Shown here one piece after another: positions 17,810 through 24,848 of a stretch of DNA of 64,000 nucleotides. This DNA comes from a virus: the IMG/VR virus record IMGVR_UViG_3300021197_001279, positions 1 to 64,000 of that record; one strand, written 5' to 3'. The translations under genes were made by a program, and so were the position numbers. The notes under the pieces are model-generated. The model saw nothing but the letters and a program-made list of their open reading frames with translations, did not search any database and had not been told where the DNA came from. Numbering within the stretch: position 1 is the stretch's first letter; the number at the start of each line of letters is the position of its first letter.

Positions 17810-19072
17810 TTATCCTACGAAAATTTTAAGTGGGGTATTGGCGACCATAGCGTTGGTATTGTCAATCATGCCTTTGTCTGTCTCGGCAAGTTTAGCGTAA
17901 AGCATCTCATCGAGTTGCTTGTTAAGTTCCTCACGAAGAGTGTTTTGTTCTTCTTTTGCTTGAGTTAAAAGTTCATTAGCATTAAGGGTTACGTTATCAC
18001 CAGGGATTGGAACAGAGTTTCCAAACTTCCCTCGGATTTGACCAAGAGTTTCTTTAGACAAAGCAAGAGAGAAACGTCTGATCCATTGCTGCCCAATTGA
18101 GTTAATGCTTTTAAAAGGAATATTCTCCATTGGTAGTGTGTTCATGTTGTTAATTCCATCGACACCAGAGTCATAAGAACCAGTTGCAAATGCATTATTA
18201 TCTTCAATAGAGAATCTAAACCAGAATTGTTCTGGTGATGTACTGTTGGGTATCGGATAAATCCTAACCTTGTTATCAGTAATCTCATAAGAGTAATGAG
18301 AAGTCCTTGTGTACAGATGATCTTCATATTGGATAGCCTGCATTTTGTTCTGCCAAACGGGAATAACCTGAAATGTAGAATCATCTGCATACTGGCCGTA
18401 TGTTTGCATATCGCCAACAACATTTAAACCACCGTAATAACCATAAAATCTCCACATTTGATGTGGACTTACGTAATACATGTTGCGTATTTTAATTCTT
18501 TTCGTTTTATCTTTTGTGTTGTCAGTAAAATCTGCGTATGGCACTCCACCAGCTGCAGCAGAAGAACTAACAATTGCCTGGAGATCGTAGTCTTGCTTGT
18601 CTACTACCATATCAAAAGATGCTGAGTAGATGGGTGTAGTTCCGCCAATACCTGATTCAGTTGAAAATTTGTCTGCTACTCTGAATGCGTAATCAAAAAC
18701 AAACTTAGGATATTTGAGAGATACCGAGTCTGTACCTGTCACGTTTCCTTTATGGTCAAAAGATCCTGTCTCGCCGCCAAGAGCGCTCCCTAAGGCATTT
18801 CTAGCCTGGTGTAGGTTAAGAATGTAGGAGTACTCTAAAACAGCCTCTTCATAGTGATTGTAGACGTTATCTGCCGTTAGTTCAATATCAAGGACATCTC
18901 CGCCCAATCTTTTGTAAGTATAAGCAACTTGTGCTGCTGCTCCTGTTACAAAGGAATCACTGGCACCATAAAAGTTGATTGCTAAAGTTGCAACCACATC
19001 ATCTGTGTTACCAGTTGAAGGTAAAATTATAGCACTTGTTGTTGATGCTGGTTTTAAAGTTGGAAATGACAT
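17810..19072 (-). CDS. Neck/portal-vertex structural protein (gp13 position)
   Basis: 420 residues from the ATG at 19070-19072, chosen over an upstream in-frame start at 19108 because GGAGG lies correctly before it and the terminator and promoter occupy the upstream bases. The C-terminal region has ALSKETLGQIRGKFG, then PIPGDNVTLNANELL and a coiled-coil-like EEQNTLREELNKQLDEM (about residues 345-395), a pattern I associate with T4-like neck/head completion proteins. It precedes gp14/gp15-like genes, so a gp13-like role is likely. It is longer than T4 gp13 (309 aa). Confidence 0.68.
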   Translation of the reverse strand: MSFPTLKPASTTSAIILPSTGNTDDVVATLAINFYGASDSFVTGAAAQVAYTYKRLGGDVLDIELTADNVYNHYEEAVLEYSYILNLHQARNALGSALGGETGSFDHKGNVTGTDSVSLKYPKFVFDYAFRVADKFSTESGIGGTTPIYSASFDMVVDKQDYDLQAIVSSSAAAGGVPYADFTDNTKDKTKRIKIRNMYYVSPHQMWRFYGYYGGLNVVGDMQTYGQYADDSTFQVIPVWQNKMQAIQYEDHLYTRTSHYSYEITDNKVRIYPIPNSTSPEQFWFRFSIEDNNAFATGSYDSGVDGINNMNTLPMENIPFKSINSIGQQWIRRFSLALSKETLGQIRGKFGNSVPIPGDNVTLNANELLTQAKEEQNTLREELNKQLDEMLYAKLAETDKGMIDNTNAMVANTPLKIFVG

Positions 19073-19095
19073 TAATAGAATTCCTCCGCTAACAC

Positions 19096-19102
19096 TAAAT
19101 AG
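19096..19102 (-). promoter_or_regulatory. CTATTTA late-promoter element
   Basis: The coding strand reads GAAACTATTTAGTG, 23 bases before the ATG of the neck gene and just after a terminator, so it re-initiates transcription for the neck-sheath unit. Confidence 0.7.
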
Positions 19103-19120
19103 TTTCAAGATAAAAGAAAA

Positions 19121-19149
19121 ACCCCTGCCACAAAAGTTGCAGCAGAGGT
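19121..19149 (-). terminator. Intrinsic terminator after the H1-like gene
   Basis: On the minus strand an ACCTCTGC/GCAGGGGT stem (8 pairs, one G-T) closes a 13-base loop and is followed by TTTTTCTTTT. Confidence 0.75.
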
Positions 19150-19173
19150 GCCATCGTTTTCACACAACACAGT

Positions 19174-19362
19174 TTAATCGGAGGAGTCAGATCCTTTGGA
19201 CGGCTTTTTCGTTTTAGCAGCGGCAGCTTTTCTTGCTTTCTTTTTTGCTTTTGCTTGAGCAGCACTTGACTTTGCCTTTGGAGCAGGTTTTGGCGCTGGG
19301 GCGGTCTCAATATTTGGGGTAGCTGCTCTTCTGTTTTTTCTTCTAGCACTTCTATGTGGCAT
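19174..19362 (-). CDS. Lysine/alanine-rich histone H1-like basic protein
   Basis: 62 residues containing 13 Lys, 6 Arg and 16 Ala. A basic RSARRKNRR start, a proline-spaced PAPKPAPKAK hinge, and an AKAKKKARKAAAAKTKKPSKG tract split across residues 37-57 resemble the C-terminal tail of histone H1 and bacterial H1-like proteins. These tails neutralise and condense DNA. It has its own GGAG ribosome site, a CTATTTA element 20 bases upstream, and terminators on both sides, so it is a one-gene late unit next to the capsid gene. A packaged DNA-condensing protein or a capsid-lining protein is inferred. An alternative 84-residue frame overlapping here lacks a ribosome site. Confidence 0.8.
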   Translation of the reverse strand: MPHRSARRKNRRAATPNIETAPAPKPAPKAKSSAAQAKAKKKARKAAAAKTKKPSKGSDSSD

Positions 19363-19382
19363 TTTAATTCTCCATTTACATA

Positions 19383-19389
19383 TAAATAG
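19383..19389 (-). promoter_or_regulatory. CTATTTA late-promoter element
   Basis: The coding strand reads TTTATAACTATTTATATG, 20 bases before the ATG of the H1-like gene. A TATTTATA just upstream adds a second similar box. Confidence 0.7.
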
Positions 19390-19400
19390 TTATAAATAAC

Positions 19401-19426
19401 AAAAGTCCCAAATTAATGGGACTTTT
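19401..19426 (-). terminator. Intrinsic terminator after the decoration-protein gene
   Basis: A perfect AAAAGTCCC/GGGACTTTT inverted repeat with an 8-base loop. It can work in either direction because A and T runs flank both arms. Confidence 0.8.
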
Positions 19427-19454
19427 GCCTGATTACGGTTAATTAATCTTAGGT

Positions 19455-20018
19455 TTATCCACCAAACAGATCGTATCCGTAAAGACGAAGGATGAACTTA
19501 CCAGCACCATAAGTACCAGCGGTAGATCCGGTGGTAACCATGTACAGGTATTTACCATCTACATCTGCATCAAGTTCTGCTGAAGAAACAACACCGACTG
19601 ATTGGTTAGCAGCAGCGATGATCTCAACTGCGTTCTTATTTGTCAAGTCTCCAGATGCAGAAACAGCTGACCCGTACCAAAGACCGATTGCATCTTCACC
19701 AGTTGTTGGAGTTTCAACACAAACAAGTTCCACTTCAGTAACGACCCCATAAGTTGGGTCGAGTAATGCAATTTGAGCGCCATCGGTAGTGACCTGCCCA
19801 AGTACCTTAGCGATACCGTTTGCATTACCAGCAGTGCTAACAGATCTTGCTACTCCCGCACCAAGGTCAATTTGAATGTCGGTTGTATACAATGAAGCAT
19901 CTCTAGTTCTTGACTGTTGAATGATTGAAGCACTCATAGCATTTCCAGCTGTCTGTGCTGCAGTTTCTCCGGCTTGGTTGATATTTGCCAACCTTCCTCT
20001 ACTTAATCTTCTTGCCAT
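19455..20018 (-). CDS. Candidate capsid decoration/structural protein downstream of MCP
   Basis: 187 residues. A basic start MARRLSRGRLANINQAG leads to a small beta-rich, Gly/Ala/Thr/Val body (LYTTDIQIDLGAGVARSV, YLYMVTTGSTAGTYGAGKFILRLYGYDLF). No enzyme motif or membrane segment. The position immediately after the major capsid gene, in its own unit between two terminators, suits an abundant outer-capsid or vertex protein; this is inference. AAGGAG lies at ideal spacing before the ATG. A ~130-base leader separates it from its CTATTTA element. Confidence 0.65.
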   Translation of the reverse strand: MARRLSRGRLANINQAGETAAQTAGNAMSASIIQQSRTRDASLYTTDIQIDLGAGVARSVSTAGNANGIAKVLGQVTTDGAQIALLDPTYGVVTEVELVCVETPTTGEDAIGLWYGSAVSASGDLTNKNAVEIIAAANQSVGVVSSAELDADVDGKYLYMVTTGSTAGTYGAGKFILRLYGYDLFGG

Positions 20019-20150
20019 TTTATTTCTCCTTATAAATTAAAATATTATTGCAATAACTTGTCTTTAATCAATGAAATACATCAGCGGCCTCGATGCAATT
20101 CTTTCTAGTGGCAGCCGCCCCGCCCCAAGGAGAATAAAACCAAGTTGCTT
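20019..20150 (-). other. Long 5' leader of the decoration-protein gene
   Basis: 132 bases lie between the promoter element and the start codon, much more than for any other unit here. The leader contains a G-rich GGGGCGGGGCGGCTGCC tract (minus strand), a possible GCGGC...GCCGC long-range stem and a perfect palindrome TTATTGCAATAA (20045-20056). No coding frame of note. It may regulate translation of an abundant protein, or simply be untranslated sequence. Confidence 0.45.
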
Positions 20151-20157
20151 TAAATAG
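20151..20157 (-). promoter_or_regulatory. CTATTTA late-promoter element
   Basis: The coding strand reads GAGAACTATTTAAAGC, directly after the MCP terminator, 132 bases before the next start codon. Confidence 0.6.
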
Positions 20158-20175
20158 TTCTCAAAGAAAGAAAAA

Positions 20176-20201
20176 CCCCCAATCGCAAAAGCGATCAGGG
20201 G
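20176..20201 (-). terminator. Intrinsic terminator after the major capsid gene
   Basis: On the minus strand CCCC-T-GATCGC, loop TTTT, GCGATT-GGGG, then GTTTTTCTTTC. GC-rich stem with one bulge and one wobble pair. Confidence 0.8.
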
Positions 20202-20230
20202 CCGTTCAGGAAGAACTAACTAATCAAGGA

Positions 20231-22048
20231 TTAGGTGTATTCTTCACCAAGAAGTCCACGAACGACAACAATACCGTACATGTCCGGACGAACCATCTTC
20301 TTAGCATAACGAGTCATTACGCCCTTACGAGGGACGAAGTCTTCTGGCCCAAAGATGGTAGGTGTAGTTTGCAGAGGCACATAAGGTGCATATACATAAC
20401 CGCTTTCAAGGAAAGAAGAACCTCTACGCCCAACAAGAATAACTGCTCGTGGGAAATAAGGATCAACGATTACGTCAAACTTACGGCTCAAAGAACCAAC
20501 GTTAACAGCGCCAATGTCGCCTTTGTCAGCATCAGCAGTAACGTTAGCACGGAATCCAGCAGTGAATTCAAGAACGTTAGCAACTTCAGGAGAACAAACT
20601 ACGAAGTTAGCACCACCACGAAGGGTTTTTCTGTGGATTTGAGCAGATACATCATTGATAGTTTCAATGAGGGTCTCATACCATTCAGAAACAGTTCCAG
20701 TAAAGTCTGGAGCAGCTTTGTTAGCACCAATCTCAGCACCAGTCTCACGATTAAGGAAGAGTCCTGGAGAACGAGACCAGTAGAAGGTACCAGCTTTTGC
20801 ACCGTTAACAAGGTCAGCAAGAATCTCACGATCAATTTCAAGAGCAATTTGCTCAGAAAGGATAGAAGTCAACTCAACCTCGGCATCCAAGTTGTGGTAA
20901 GCATTCAAGTCTTGTCCCAATTCTGGGGTCCACTTGGCCTTCAACTTCTTGGTTTGCGCTGTGATTGCGATACTGTCTACCTTGATGTTGATCTCTGGAA
21001 TGTCAGAACTGTTCTCAAGAGCAAACAGATCTCCAACAAGAGCACCAGGAGAGGCAGCTACATTATCATACTGATCCTTAACTGGGAAGGTAAATTCAGC
21101 AGCAGTAAATCCAGCGTTCAGTGCAGTTGCTGCCTGGTTGGCTGCAGATGCTTCAGGGATTGTGTATACCAATCTGATAGAATCACTAGTGGCATCAGCT
21201 GGTGTGTTATCAGCATCTGCTGCTACAACACGATCAGATAGACGACGAATTTGAGTAGCAGTGTTAGCTGTTATAGCAGTAACCGCAGTGTTAAGACCGG
21301 TACCGGTACCTATAAAAGCAGAGAGGTTGTTAAAGTCTGCATCACCTTCGTTTGAAACGATGTTTGCTGGATCAATGTCCAAAACAACAACTCTTAGGCT
21401 GCTATCTGTACTAGCCAGAAGATCTGGATCGTACTTGATTCTTTTCTTGTTAGCATCAGAAACAGCGCCATCAAGCAAGAAAATCAAAGCAGTGTTCTCA
21501 GCATTAGCTGACAAAACAGCATTCAAACTTCCACTTGGAGAAGCATATGCATAACCAGTAGCACCATCACGAAGTGGTCCACTGAATCCACCCTTGGTGG
21601 TAGAATCAACAAGATTAACACCTTGCTGAATGTCCTTACCAACTCTGTCAGTACCGTAGATAGACTGAGCATCAGTGTTACCCATACGAGGTGATCCACC
21701 AATTTCGTTAACTCCAAAAGTGAAGTCAAGGAAGAAGATGAGTCCAGAAGGGAGGCTCATCGGCTGAACGCTAACAAGATCGTTAGCAATAAGTCCGGCG
21801 AATACACGACGAACGATTGGGAAAGCAACAGCAGCGAAACCTTCAACATCACCACCAGCCATGGTAGATGATTCACGAAGAAGTTCTTTTGCTTGGTTTT
21901 CCAAGAGACGAGCCATGTTGTTCTTGTCATGGTCGTTTTGAAGGCCTTCAAGTAAACCAGTAGATTCCCACTTAGAAAGAAGAGCAGCGCCCTCCTTCTT
22001 CATGTCACGGCTCACTATACCTTCAGTCAATTTTGATACAATAGACAT
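20231..22048 (-). CDS. Major capsid protein (T4 gp23-like)
   Basis: 605 residues. The N-terminal third carries the T4 gp23 signature region around residues 78-110 (PIVRRVFAGLIANDLVSVQP, then MSLPSGLIFFLDFTFG). The C-terminus has AQIHRKTLRGGANFVV (about 480) and YVYAPYVPLQTT...GVMTRYAKKMVRPDMYG (about 555-590), as in gp23/HK97-fold capsid proteins. Residues 1-65 are helical and probably removed by the prohead protease (T4 cuts after residue 65). The central insertion (about 120-330) is Asn/Asp/Ala-rich. The order protease...scaffold-MCP is partly T4-like. AAGGAG precedes the ATG; no promoter element lies in the short gap after the scaffold gene, so it is transcribed with it. Confidence 0.93.
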   Translation of the reverse strand: MSIVSKLTEGIVSRDMKKEGAALLSKWESTGLLEGLQNDHDKNNMARLLENQAKELLRESSTMAGGDVEGFAAVAFPIVRRVFAGLIANDLVSVQPMSLPSGLIFFLDFTFGVNEIGGSPRMGNTDAQSIYGTDRVGKDIQQGVNLVDSTTKGGFSGPLRDGATGYAYASPSGSLNAVLSANAENTALIFLLDGAVSDANKKRIKYDPDLLASTDSSLRVVVLDIDPANIVSNEGDADFNNLSAFIGTGTGLNTAVTAITANTATQIRRLSDRVVAADADNTPADATSDSIRLVYTIPEASAANQAATALNAGFTAAEFTFPVKDQYDNVAASPGALVGDLFALENSSDIPEINIKVDSIAITAQTKKLKAKWTPELGQDLNAYHNLDAEVELTSILSEQIALEIDREILADLVNGAKAGTFYWSRSPGLFLNRETGAEIGANKAAPDFTGTVSEWYETLIETINDVSAQIHRKTLRGGANFVVCSPEVANVLEFTAGFRANVTADADKGDIGAVNVGSLSRKFDVIVDPYFPRAVILVGRRGSSFLESGYVYAPYVPLQTTPTIFGPEDFVPRKGVMTRYAKKMVRPDMYGIVVVRGLLGEEYT

Positions 22049-22069
22049 TTTTTTACTCCTTATAAATTA

Positions 22070-23323
22070 TTATTTAATGCCTGCGAGTTTTTGCATCTTT
22101 TCCATAAATGGATCAGCGCTTTTGTTCTCGCTTAAGTTTTGTCTCGAATTAAGCATAGCCGAAAGATTCGCTCTTCGGTTGACTGACTCGCTTAGTGATT
22201 GTGGACCTCTCTTTTTGGAGTTAGATCCCACTGTTGCTTTGAGTGTCTCATGAAGTTGCTTTGCTTCTTTTGGAGACTCCGCTGCGGCAATGGCTTCGAC
22301 AATTTTTTCTTTTTGTCGCTCATTCAAGGAGGCATCGCTTAAAGTGCGGTTTTTGTAAATTAACTTTGCGTTTGATAGCAAAGTTGCTTCAAGTTGTTCT
22401 TGAAGTCTGTATATCACGTTTTCAAGTTTCTCATTTTGAGAAGCAAGTACGGAAACTGTTTCGTGAAGGTCAGAGACTACACCAGGGTTTTCTGTAAGGG
22501 AGTCATCTTCCTCTTCTTCTAATTCGTCTTTATCACTGTGAGCATCATGTGCTTCTTGCTTTGCATGTTCATATTCTAAAGTGGCTTCATTTGTTTGAAA
22601 CGTTCCATCCTTATCTTCTCCCAAGTCAACAGTGATTTTTTCTTCTAGTACTTCATCTTCACCGAGAAGGTCAAGTAATTCTTGTAATTGAAGATCCATG
22701 TCGTCTTTTTCTGCATCTTCTGTGTCCACGGTATCATCAGTGTCGGACAAAAGGCTGTCAAGGTTACCCAGATCATCAGAACCAAATTCAGCAGCAACAT
22801 CATCACGAGGAAGTGCATCTTCTAATGGCGCATCATCCATAACATTCATTGCTTTCTCAAGAGCATCAAGGTCAATACTAACCATTCCATCGCCAAGGTC
22901 TTCAACATCAAGTGAAAACTCAACAGATTGATCAGCAGACATAGATGGATTACCAGCAAAAGGTGCTTCAATTTCACCAGCAGGTGCACCAGCATCCATT
23001 CCCATCTCTTCTTCTTGCAAGATGTCTTCTTCGTTTAGTTCTTGAAGATCCATCTCATTAACAAGATAAGGCTTCTCGCCTTCGGCTTGAACAAGATACT
23101 GTCCTTCTTGATTGAGGTCTTCGATGATCTCAACTATTTTTTCTTCGTGTCTTCTTTTAGACCCACAACGGGATTCCGCCACGGGTTCCCCTTCAAGCAT
23201 GGACTCTACGGCCTCTTTGATGTGTGGAGCATATTTTTCTATGATAGCCTGCTCGGCGTTTTTGAGTGCTGCTTCGCGCAAAGCGGCAGCATCAACAATG
23301 GCTTGTTCTAACATGCTAGACAT
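22070..23323 (-). CDS. Prohead scaffold/core protein (gp22 position)
   Basis: 417 residues, strongly acidic, with predicted long helices: residues 85-300 are dominated by Asp/Glu (for example DSLLSDTDDTVDTEDAEKDD), and 300-380 form a leucine-heptad coiled coil (ETVSVLASQNEKLENVIYRL). The end, FMEKMQKLAGIK, resembles scaffold C-termini that contact the shell. Scaffolds guide shell assembly and are degraded by the prohead protease. It directly precedes the MCP gene, as gp22 precedes gp23. T4 gp22 is 269 aa, so this is enlarged. GGAG lies 8 bases before the ATG. Confidence 0.85.
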   Translation of the reverse strand: MSSMLEQAIVDAAALREAALKNAEQAIIEKYAPHIKEAVESMLEGEPVAESRCGSKRRHEEKIVEIIEDLNQEGQYLVQAEGEKPYLVNEMDLQELNEEDILQEEEMGMDAGAPAGEIEAPFAGNPSMSADQSVEFSLDVEDLGDGMVSIDLDALEKAMNVMDDAPLEDALPRDDVAAEFGSDDLGNLDSLLSDTDDTVDTEDAEKDDMDLQLQELLDLLGEDEVLEEKITVDLGEDKDGTFQTNEATLEYEHAKQEAHDAHSDKDELEEEEDDSLTENPGVVSDLHETVSVLASQNEKLENVIYRLQEQLEATLLSNAKLIYKNRTLSDASLNERQKEKIVEAIAAAESPKEAKQLHETLKATVGSNSKKRGPQSLSESVNRRANLSAMLNSRQNLSENKSADPFMEKMQKLAGIK

Positions 23324-23356
23324 TAATGGGTCTCCTGAGAATACGTATTTCTTTAT

Positions 23357-23363
23357 TAAATAG
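23357..23363 (-). promoter_or_regulatory. CTATTTA late-promoter element
   Basis: The coding strand reads GAACACTATTTAATAAAG, 33 bases before the scaffold ATG; it would drive scaffold plus MCP. Confidence 0.7.
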
Positions 23364-23402
23364 TGTTCTCGATAAGAAAAGGAAGTTTATTCGCCGTAGT
23401 GG

Positions 23403-24176
23403 TTATTCTGTTACTGTTACTAAATTTCTCATTAGATTCGCATCTACTCTGTGAGTATAAACATAAAATCTTAATGGCTGGTTAGGGTCAAAATTAGAAT
23501 TGAAAGTAGAATTGTTACTAACTGTAACACGATCAACATAATAACCGTGAGTAGTGTTGTATGTCTGCCATTTGACAGTTAAATTTCCGCTGCCATCTTT
23601 TGAGAATCTAACCGCATTGACGGCGAGAAATTTAACACTATTCCCGATAAGGTTCCTATTGGTTGTGTAAACCTGGCCTTTATTATTTCCTGATCTCTGA
23701 TCTAGCCAAAGAACCGAGTTTCTTTCAACATCAGAGTATTGGAATGACTCTAGATCATCCTCAGCCATGAAGCCATAGAAAGCACCTTTACTCTCAACCT
23801 CAAACCTAATAACAAGGTCTGTTCCGTTTGAGATGCTAGCGATGCTTGGTAAAGTAGCAGTCAGAAGTGCATAGACTTGATCATCATTACCGTTTGGAAA
23901 TTTGTCTGCTCTAATTCTAAAAATGCTAGCGCCCGTGCCATCATCTTCGTACTCATATGTTAAGTCTGATTGAGGGCTTTGGATAACTTGATCTAGGTAT
24001 GATTGATTTTGTACGCCTTGCATGACAACCATAGCACCATACTGGTCGATTCCCTCTTCATCTCCGCCACCATCTGGTGTTAAGCCGTCAACCTTCTCAA
24101 TGCTATCAGCACTAATACCCTGTATCTTACTTAAATTACCAAGACTAATGTTAATTATTTTTGTGAAATCTGGCAT
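23403..24176 (-). CDS. Adhesin/decoration-type virion protein, unknown
   Basis: 257 residues. After a short N-terminal segment (FTKIINISLGNLSKIQGIS) the protein is a soluble beta-rich domain of about 180 residues (DLTYEYEDDGTGASIFRIRADKF, FLAVNAVRF, NPQPLRFYVYTHRVD-like strands), like a lectin-type jelly roll seen in tail-fibre partners. Met 24176 overlaps the TAA of the preceding gene (TAATG), so the two are coupled. It is last in the fibre block before the scaffold. No family recognised. Confidence 0.65.
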   Translation of the reverse strand: MPDFTKIINISLGNLSKIQGISADSIEKVDGLTPDGGGDEEGIDQYGAMVVMQGVQNQSYLDQVIQSPQSDLTYEYEDDGTGASIFRIRADKFPNGNDDQVYALLTATLPSIASISNGTDLVIRFEVESKGAFYGFMAEDDLESFQYSDVERNSVLWLDQRSGNNKGQVYTTNRNLIGNSVKFLAVNAVRFSKDGSGNLTVKWQTYNTTHGYYVDRVTVSNNSTFNSNFDPNQPLRFYVYTHRVDANLMRNLVTVTE

Positions 24177-24736
24177 TACAACTCTATCCAGGTACTTGAT
24201 GGATTAAAATAGATAACATTAGAGGTGTTCGTACAGTAACCAACGATCCTTACATAGTCTCCTCCGCCGCTTGGTGCGGTTGTATCCATACCACCAGCAG
24301 TTGCGCTAATGTAGACAGCCTTACCGGCAGAGAAATTTGATAGATAACTATGGGCATCAAACATTCCTCGGATTAAAACACCTGCACCGGCAGGGTCTGA
24401 GCCTAATGCAATTCCTAGCAATTGATCTGCACCGGATGCCACAGCATCGGCATCCACTTCTGTCCATGCTGAACTGCCATTAAGGTAATACAATTTTCCA
24501 GCAGTCAATGTGCCTGTTCCAAACTTTACAATCTCGCCCATTCCGGTATCATTTCCGTACTGTGTTGGGTCGTAATAAGTGCTTGCACCACCGTTTTTAA
24601 CCTGAAATCTTAATGAGCCACTTGTTTCTAGATCAATCTGGTCTTCACCGAAATCTATTTGCGTATTCCTTTCAGCATCATCTGCTGCTTTAAGATCTCC
24701 AATTACTTGAGCACCTTTTGAATAATTGTATCCCAT
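24176..24736 (-). CDS. Small beta-rich virion protein (fibre-associated)
   Basis: 186 residues from the ATG at 24734-24736, which has GGGAGG eight bases upstream. The longer open frame would run backwards through the terminator and is rejected. N-terminus GYNYSKGAQVIGDLKAADDAER; body LTAGKLYYLNG, LGIALGSDPAGAGVLIRGM, GKAVYISATAGG. This 'temper value, gain tag' style of beta strands is common in capsid-decoration and fibre-tip proteins, but I cannot name the family. Confidence 0.65.
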   Translation of the reverse strand: MGYNYSKGAQVIGDLKAADDAERNTQIDFGEDQIDLETSGSLRFQVKNGGASTYYDPTQYGNDTGMGEIVKFGTGTLTAGKLYYLNGSSAWTEVDADAVASGADQLLGIALGSDPAGAGVLIRGMFDAHSYLSNFSAGKAVYISATAGGMDTTAPSGGGDYVRIVGYCTNTSNVIYFNPSSTWIEL

Positions 24737-24763
24737 CTGGTTATCCTCCCGTAGATTACCTAA

Positions 24764-24770
24764 TAAATAG
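24764..24770 (-). promoter_or_regulatory. CTATTTA late-promoter element
   Basis: The coding strand reads CATTTCTATTTATTAGG, 27 bases before the ATG and immediately after a terminator. Confidence 0.7.
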
Positions 24771-24787
24771 AAATGTAAAAAGAAAAA

Positions 24788-24809
24788 CGGACAACCCGAA
24801 GGTTGTCCG
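24788..24809 (-). terminator. Intrinsic terminator with TTCG tetraloop
   Basis: On the minus strand CGGACAACC-TTCG-GGTTGTCCG (9 perfect pairs) followed by TTTTTCTTTTT. Ends the 724-residue fibre gene. Confidence 0.92.
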
Positions 24810-24848
24810 CCCAAGTAAAACTTGTAGGAAATAATCCCAATCCGAAGA

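Noticed and set aside
19095-19349. 84-codon minus-strand frame overlapping the H1-like gene
   Set aside because: No ribosome site, runs through the terminator, and the alternative 62-residue frame has correct signals and a coherent composition.
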